From the NCBI GenBank assembly GCA_017513325.1, contig JAFXGC010000102.1:1-32720 (forward strand): a stretch of 32,720 bases of DNA, given 5' to 3'. This DNA is from Clostridia bacterium. GTDB lineage: Bacteria > Bacillota > Clostridia > Oscillospirales > CAG-272. This document shows positions 29,523-32,720 of the stretch, one piece after another; the stretch's first letter is position 1, and the number at the start of each line of letters is the position of its first letter. Made by a program: the position numbers and the translations under genes. The notes beneath the pieces were generated by a model. That model was not told where the DNA came from. It searched no databases and saw nothing but the letters and a program-made list of their open reading frames with translations.

Positions 29523-30155
29523 ATGGACAGAGCAGAACTCAAATCAAAAGCTAAGCAGCAGATCAAAGGCAAAATCGGTATTTTGTTTGTGATCACATTG
29601 GTAATCGGCGTAGTTTCCGCTGGTGTAACATTCTTGCTTGGACTTATTCCCTATGTAGGGTCCATTGCAGCGGCAATTATCGTAACACCTGCATTTGCCC
29701 TCAGTATAGTTCGTGTATATCTGATGGTTGTAGGTGGTAAGACTCCCGAAGTTAAGGATGCATTTTGTGGCTTTGACGATTTCTGGAGTGCGTTTAAGGT
29801 AACATTCCTTGTGAGCCTTTATACATTCCTTTGGTCATTGCTGTTTGTGATCCCCGGTATCATCAAGTCCTTTGCTTATTCCATGTCACTGTATATTCTT
29901 GCAGAAAACCCCGGAAAGAGCGCAAGAGAGTGCATCAAGGAATCCGTTGATATGACAAACGGCCACAAGGGCGAGCTTTTCGTTCTCAGCCTTTCATTCA
30001 TCGGTTGGGAACTTCTTGGATGCATCACATTTGGCATTGCATATATTTGGGTGATTCCTTATGTTTATGCAACTTATGTAAATGTATATCACAGTCTTAA
30101 GCCTGTTGTAAATGTTTCAGCAGAGCCTGAAGTGATTGACGAAGCTGCCGAATAA
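29523..30155 (+). CDS. DUF975 family membrane protein
   Basis: A 210-residue integral membrane protein with about four to six hydrophobic segments. The opening DRAELKSKAKQQIKGK, the middle segment LFVIPGIIKSFAYSMSLYIL with AENPGKSARECIKES, and MTNGHKGELFVLSLSFIGWELL are characteristic of DUF975 proteins, which are common in Firmicutes and have no established function. It stands alone with its own promoter and terminator. Confidence 0.9.
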   Translation: MDRAELKSKAKQQIKGKIGILFVITLVIGVVSAGVTFLLGLIPYVGSIAAAIIVTPAFALSIVRVYLMVVGGKTPEVKDAFCGFDDFWSAFKVTFLVSLYTFLWSLLFVIPGIIKSFAYSMSLYILAENPGKSARECIKESVDMTNGHKGELFVLSLSFIGWELLGCITFGIAYIWVIPYVYATYVNVYHSLKPVVNVSAEPEVIDEAAE

Positions 30156-30171
30156 GTTAATATTAAAACAA

Positions 30172-30199
30172 GAAAAAGCACCCGAAAGGGTGCTTTTTC
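30172..30199. terminator. Bidirectional terminator between DUF975 and the MFS gene
   Basis: GAAAAAGCACCC (30172-30183) and GGGTGCTTTTTC (30188-30199) pair perfectly around a GAAA tetraloop. The flanking genes converge. Confidence 0.9.
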
Positions 30200-30210
30200 A
30201 TTGTAACATT

Positions 30211-31419
30211 TCATTGGTATTTCTTTTCCCAACCTTTGAAGCTGAAAAGGCAAAGGGCAGTTCCGAGAACACCGATCACAATCCATGTGAGAATTGTGAA
30301 GCTCCAGCCAAGGCGCTCTGATATGAGAGCAATTCCGTATGTGGAAATTGCGCTTCCTATATATGTGCATGAATTGATAACTCCCGATGCAGTGGATACG
30401 TTGCCGTATTTTTTGAAATACGCGGGAATCATACAAACGAGAAGATAGTTGACGCCGTGCATACATCCCGTGAGCAGTGCAGAAAACAGAACCGAAAAAG
30501 CAACTAATCTGCCTGAAAGGAAGTAGATACCAATAGCAGAAACAGCTCCAACTCCGAAAACTACACATCCGCACCAAACGGGGTTGGTGAAATGCTTCAT
30601 ATACAGTTTTGAAGTTATCTTGATGCAAAGAATACTGAAAACAGGGAGAATAACTCCGGTTAAGATTGAGATTATATTGCTCAGATCGTATACGTCGGAA
30701 ATATACGTGGGCATCCAGGTGGTAACCCCATCGCGAAGCATTCCCTGAAGGATGATTGCCGCCATAATGCAAAGCATAACGGGGGTGAAAAGCATCTTGT
30801 TGTTGCCGCTTTTTTCTGTTTTCTTTGCAGATGTTCTTTCGCAAGGAATCTCGTAGGAATATCTGTGCCAGAAAATCAGCATTATAACAGCGCTTGCGGC
30901 TGAGAAAAAGAAAACTGCTTTCCAACCTGCAAGGGAAATGAGCAGAGGAGAAATGAGATAAACTGCAATTGTGCCAAGTGAGCTTCCGTAAAGCACCTTG
31001 GTGGTAACCTCTTTGTAGTCTTCAGCGGAGAGCAGAGCCGTCATAAGGCGAACAATGGGGGGCCACATAAAGCTTTGAGCGAACCCGTTGATGCACCAAA
31101 CTATGAGCATCAGATAGGGGGAAGGGCAGAGGGGTATGAGGACATTCATTGCGCAGGTGATTATAAGTCCTATTGAAACAAGCTTTTTGGGTGAAACTCT
31201 GTCGCCTAAAATACCGCTGACGATCTGTCCCGTGCCGTATGTGATAAAGCTGCCGGTCAGCGCCATTGAGAGCGCGCTGCGAAGTATACCTGTACTTTTT
31301 TCTATTTCAGAAACTATGGCGCCGAAGTTTATTCTTGTTATGTAGCTGACCATATATGTCAAAGTGAAAAGGATAACAAGGCGGCGGATATCCTTTTTTT
31401 CAGTCAATTGGCAATTCAA
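30211..31419 (-). CDS. MFS transporter, organophosphate:phosphate antiporter-like (GlpT/UhpT group)
   Basis: A 402-residue transporter with about 12 membrane segments in two halves joined by a basic cytoplasmic loop (SAKKTEKSGNNK). The N-terminal YMVSYITRINFGAIVSEI, the signature-like GQIVSGILGDRVSPKKLV between TM2 and TM3, and FAQSFMWPPIVRLM resemble the OPA family (GlpT, UhpT). These exchange phosphate esters for phosphate; the substrate here is not known. The start is TTG at 31419, set by GGAGGAG seven to eight bases upstream; no ATG is available near this site. A promoter lies at 31458-31486. Confidence 0.82.
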   Translation of the reverse strand: MNCQLTEKKDIRRLVILFTLTYMVSYITRINFGAIVSEIEKSTGILRSALSMALTGSFITYGTGQIVSGILGDRVSPKKLVSIGLIITCAMNVLIPLCPSPYLMLIVWCINGFAQSFMWPPIVRLMTALLSAEDYKEVTTKVLYGSSLGTIAVYLISPLLISLAGWKAVFFFSAASAVIMLIFWHRYSYEIPCERTSAKKTEKSGNNKMLFTPVMLCIMAAIILQGMLRDGVTTWMPTYISDVYDLSNIISILTGVILPVFSILCIKITSKLYMKHFTNPVWCGCVVFGVGAVSAIGIYFLSGRLVAFSVLFSALLTGCMHGVNYLLVCMIPAYFKKYGNVSTASGVINSCTYIGSAISTYGIALISERLGWSFTILTWIVIGVLGTALCLFSFKGWEKKYQ

Positions 31420-31457
31420 AATATCTCCTCCGTGAGAATCATTGATTTAGCTGGCTT

Positions 31458-31486
31458 ATTATAGCATATCAAAATAGTATAAACAA
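31458..31486 (-). promoter_or_regulatory. Promoter of the MFS transporter gene
   Basis: On the minus strand TTGTTT (31481-31486) and TATAAT (31458-31463) are 17 bases apart. TGC before the -10 box makes it an extended -10. Confidence 0.7.
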
Positions 31487-31507
31487 GGGTATATCTATAA
31501 TAAACAA

Positions 31508-31533
31508 GAAAAGCATCCCAAGGGATGCTTTTC
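31508..31533 (-). terminator. Terminator of the acyltransferase gene
   Basis: GAAAAGCATCCC (31508-31519) and GGGATGCTTTTC (31522-31533) pair exactly with a two-base AA/TT loop. On the minus strand CTTTTCTTGTTTATTA provides the T-rich tail, 15 bases past the gene's stop. Confidence 0.82.
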
Positions 31534-31547
31534 TGATAAGCTATGTT

Positions 31548-32573
31548 TTATAAGAACCATTTGACACCGGGAATCTTTTTGAGGATGAAGATAATCACAG
31601 AACAGATAGCAAAAACAACGATCTGGAACACGATCAGCACAACAAATGAATTGAGCTGGAAAATATCTTTAACAAACTGCAATTCAAACAGAAGATTGAT
31701 CGCAAGATTGTGAATGAGGTAAATTCCGAACGTTGTTGCGCTCACTTGTTGAATGAATTTTGAAAGTTTTTTCTTTGGGGATATGTTTTCAAAAAGATAT
31801 CTGATAATGTAGAAGAAGGAAATACTTGAAACAATAACGGGAAGCGAGCTCCAGTTATCAAAAGCGTAAACCATTTCTCCTGTTGTTTTGAAAGTGTTGA
31901 TTATTCCCATAATAACGGGTATTTCCGATGCTACAAACAAAACGATCGAGGTGATAAACAGGCTGAATTTCAGCTTCAGTCTTGATAAATAAATGCCTGC
32001 AACAAGATAGCAAACGGAAATGTGGAAAAATGAGCTGAAAATATAGGAGTTGATGGTGTGATCCATTTCTTTCGCAATAAGATACAGCGCAGGAGGGGCG
32101 ATAAGAAACGCCAGCATAAAGAATGACAGATCACGCTGAGAAGAGTGCATCACGATTTTTGTTATGAAGGGAATAACGAGATATAATCCCATCAGCATAT
32201 ATAAGTACCACAGAGCAATATTTTGAGGATTGGCTACAGATTTTGTGATGAAATTAATAATGTTGGCGTTTTCTTTGTTGTAATAGCAATAGTAATGAGC
32301 AGAAAACAAAACCAACGGAACGAGAATTCTGACAATTCTCAAAAATGTTTTCTTGTATGAGATTTCCTTTTGCAGTGTAAGATATCCCGTTGTCATAACA
32401 AACAAGGGGACAGCTATTTTGCAAATAGAGAAGAATATGGCATCAAAAGTAACCGTACTCTGAGTGTAACCTGAAATTTCAAACAAGAGTCCGTGGCTAT
32501 GATTTATGATAACAAAAAAACAAGCAAAGATCTTAAGCACATCAAGCCAGATATATCTTTGTTTTGCGCCCAT
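31548..32573 (-). CDS. Membrane acyltransferase (Acyltransferase_3/OafA-WecH family)
   Basis: A 341-residue protein with about ten membrane segments. The N-terminus YIWLDVLKIFACFFVIINHSHG carries the family's conserved Asp and NHSHG histidine region, and VPLFVMTTGYL and WYLYMLMGLYLVIPFI are further landmarks. TTFGIYLIHN near residue 280 is the typical C-terminal motif. Such enzymes transfer acetyl or other acyl groups to envelope polysaccharides; the substrate is not known. GGAGG precedes ATG 32573. It is a single-gene unit with its own promoter and terminator. Confidence 0.88.
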   Translation of the reverse strand: MGAKQRYIWLDVLKIFACFFVIINHSHGLLFEISGYTQSTVTFDAIFFSICKIAVPLFVMTTGYLTLQKEISYKKTFLRIVRILVPLVLFSAHYYCYYNKENANIINFITKSVANPQNIALWYLYMLMGLYLVIPFITKIVMHSSQRDLSFFMLAFLIAPPALYLIAKEMDHTINSYIFSSFFHISVCYLVAGIYLSRLKLKFSLFITSIVLFVASEIPVIMGIINTFKTTGEMVYAFDNWSSLPVIVSSISFFYIIRYLFENISPKKKLSKFIQQVSATTFGIYLIHNLAINLLFELQFVKDIFQLNSFVVLIVFQIVVFAICSVIIFILKKIPGVKWFL

Positions 32574-32616
32574 TATATATCCTCCGATAAGATAGAATCA
32601 TTGTCTCCTAAGATAA

Positions 32617-32645
32617 ATTATAATACATAATTCTACAAAAAGCAA
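32617..32645 (-). promoter_or_regulatory. Promoter of the acyltransferase gene
   Basis: On the minus strand TTGCTT (32640-32645) and TATAAT (32617-32622) are separated by 17 bases, about 45 bases before the start codon. Confidence 0.65.
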
Positions 32646-32720
32646 TATTTACATTCTGTTTTGCGCAGGCGATGTGATCGGGCTTTCGAATCCATCTTCT
32701 TTCCCCCATTACAAATAAAA

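Noticed and set aside
32670..32715. TTCGAATCC motif resembling a tRNA T arm
   Set aside because: The flanking bases do not pair as a T stem, and no acceptor, D or anticodon arm can be drawn.

Overview
The window looks like a chromosomal segment of an anaerobic, low-to-mid GC Clostridia-type Firmicute, probably a gut commensal. This is inferred from AGGAGG-type ribosome binding sites, TTGACA/TATAAT promoters, a glycyl radical enzyme, DUF975 and DUF4340 proteins, Gly/Trp/Tyr-rich cell-wall-binding repeats and BspA-type leucine-rich repeats. No rRNA, tRNA, CRISPR array or prophage was seen. One small mobile-looking element is present.

Layout. (1) 1-4059, minus strand: a branched-chain amino acid ABC transporter in the order livJ, livH, livM, livG; livG is cut by the left edge. 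A hairpin and an 11-bp inverted repeat separate livJ from the rest. (2) 4319-5517, minus: hemW, broken by a one-base change in an A run. (3) 5673-12287, plus: three tandem genes for secreted proteins that end in cell-wall-binding repeats. Two begin with a cohesin-like domain and the third with a long BspA-type leucine-rich-repeat domain. Each has its own promoter, and the second and third promoters start right at the previous gene's terminator. (4) 12286-14562: a WYL-domain regulator coupled to a NUDIX hydrolase (minus), a divergent 36-residue membrane peptide gene (plus) with GTCC/GGAC palindromes in between, and secG (minus). (5) 14734-17074, minus: pncC overlapping dxs. (6) 17277-21988, plus: a four-gene Gld-like ABC export operon (ATPase, permease, GldG-like protein, DUF4340 protein). 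(7) 22104-24254, plus: a glycyl radical enzyme behind a perfect-consensus promoter with no activating enzyme nearby. (8) 24326-25720, plus: two small membrane proteins and a membrane-anchored PstS-like binding protein. (9) 25855-29409, plus: a xylulokinase gene and a fucose/arabinose-isomerase-family gene, separated by a 570-bp element made of a DUF559 nuclease gene between 59-bp inverted repeats. (10) 29523-32573: a DUF975 membrane protein (plus), an OPA-type MFS transporter (minus) and a membrane acyltransferase (minus).

The most interesting items are the DUF559 element, whose two ends differ only inside a hairpin where the changes are compensatory; the orphan glycyl radical enzyme with Cys-Asn-Gln in place of the usual Cys-x-Glu; the WYL regulator/palindrome/micro-protein locus; and the shuffled family of cell-wall-repeat surface proteins. 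All family calls come from reading motifs by eye; no database search was run.
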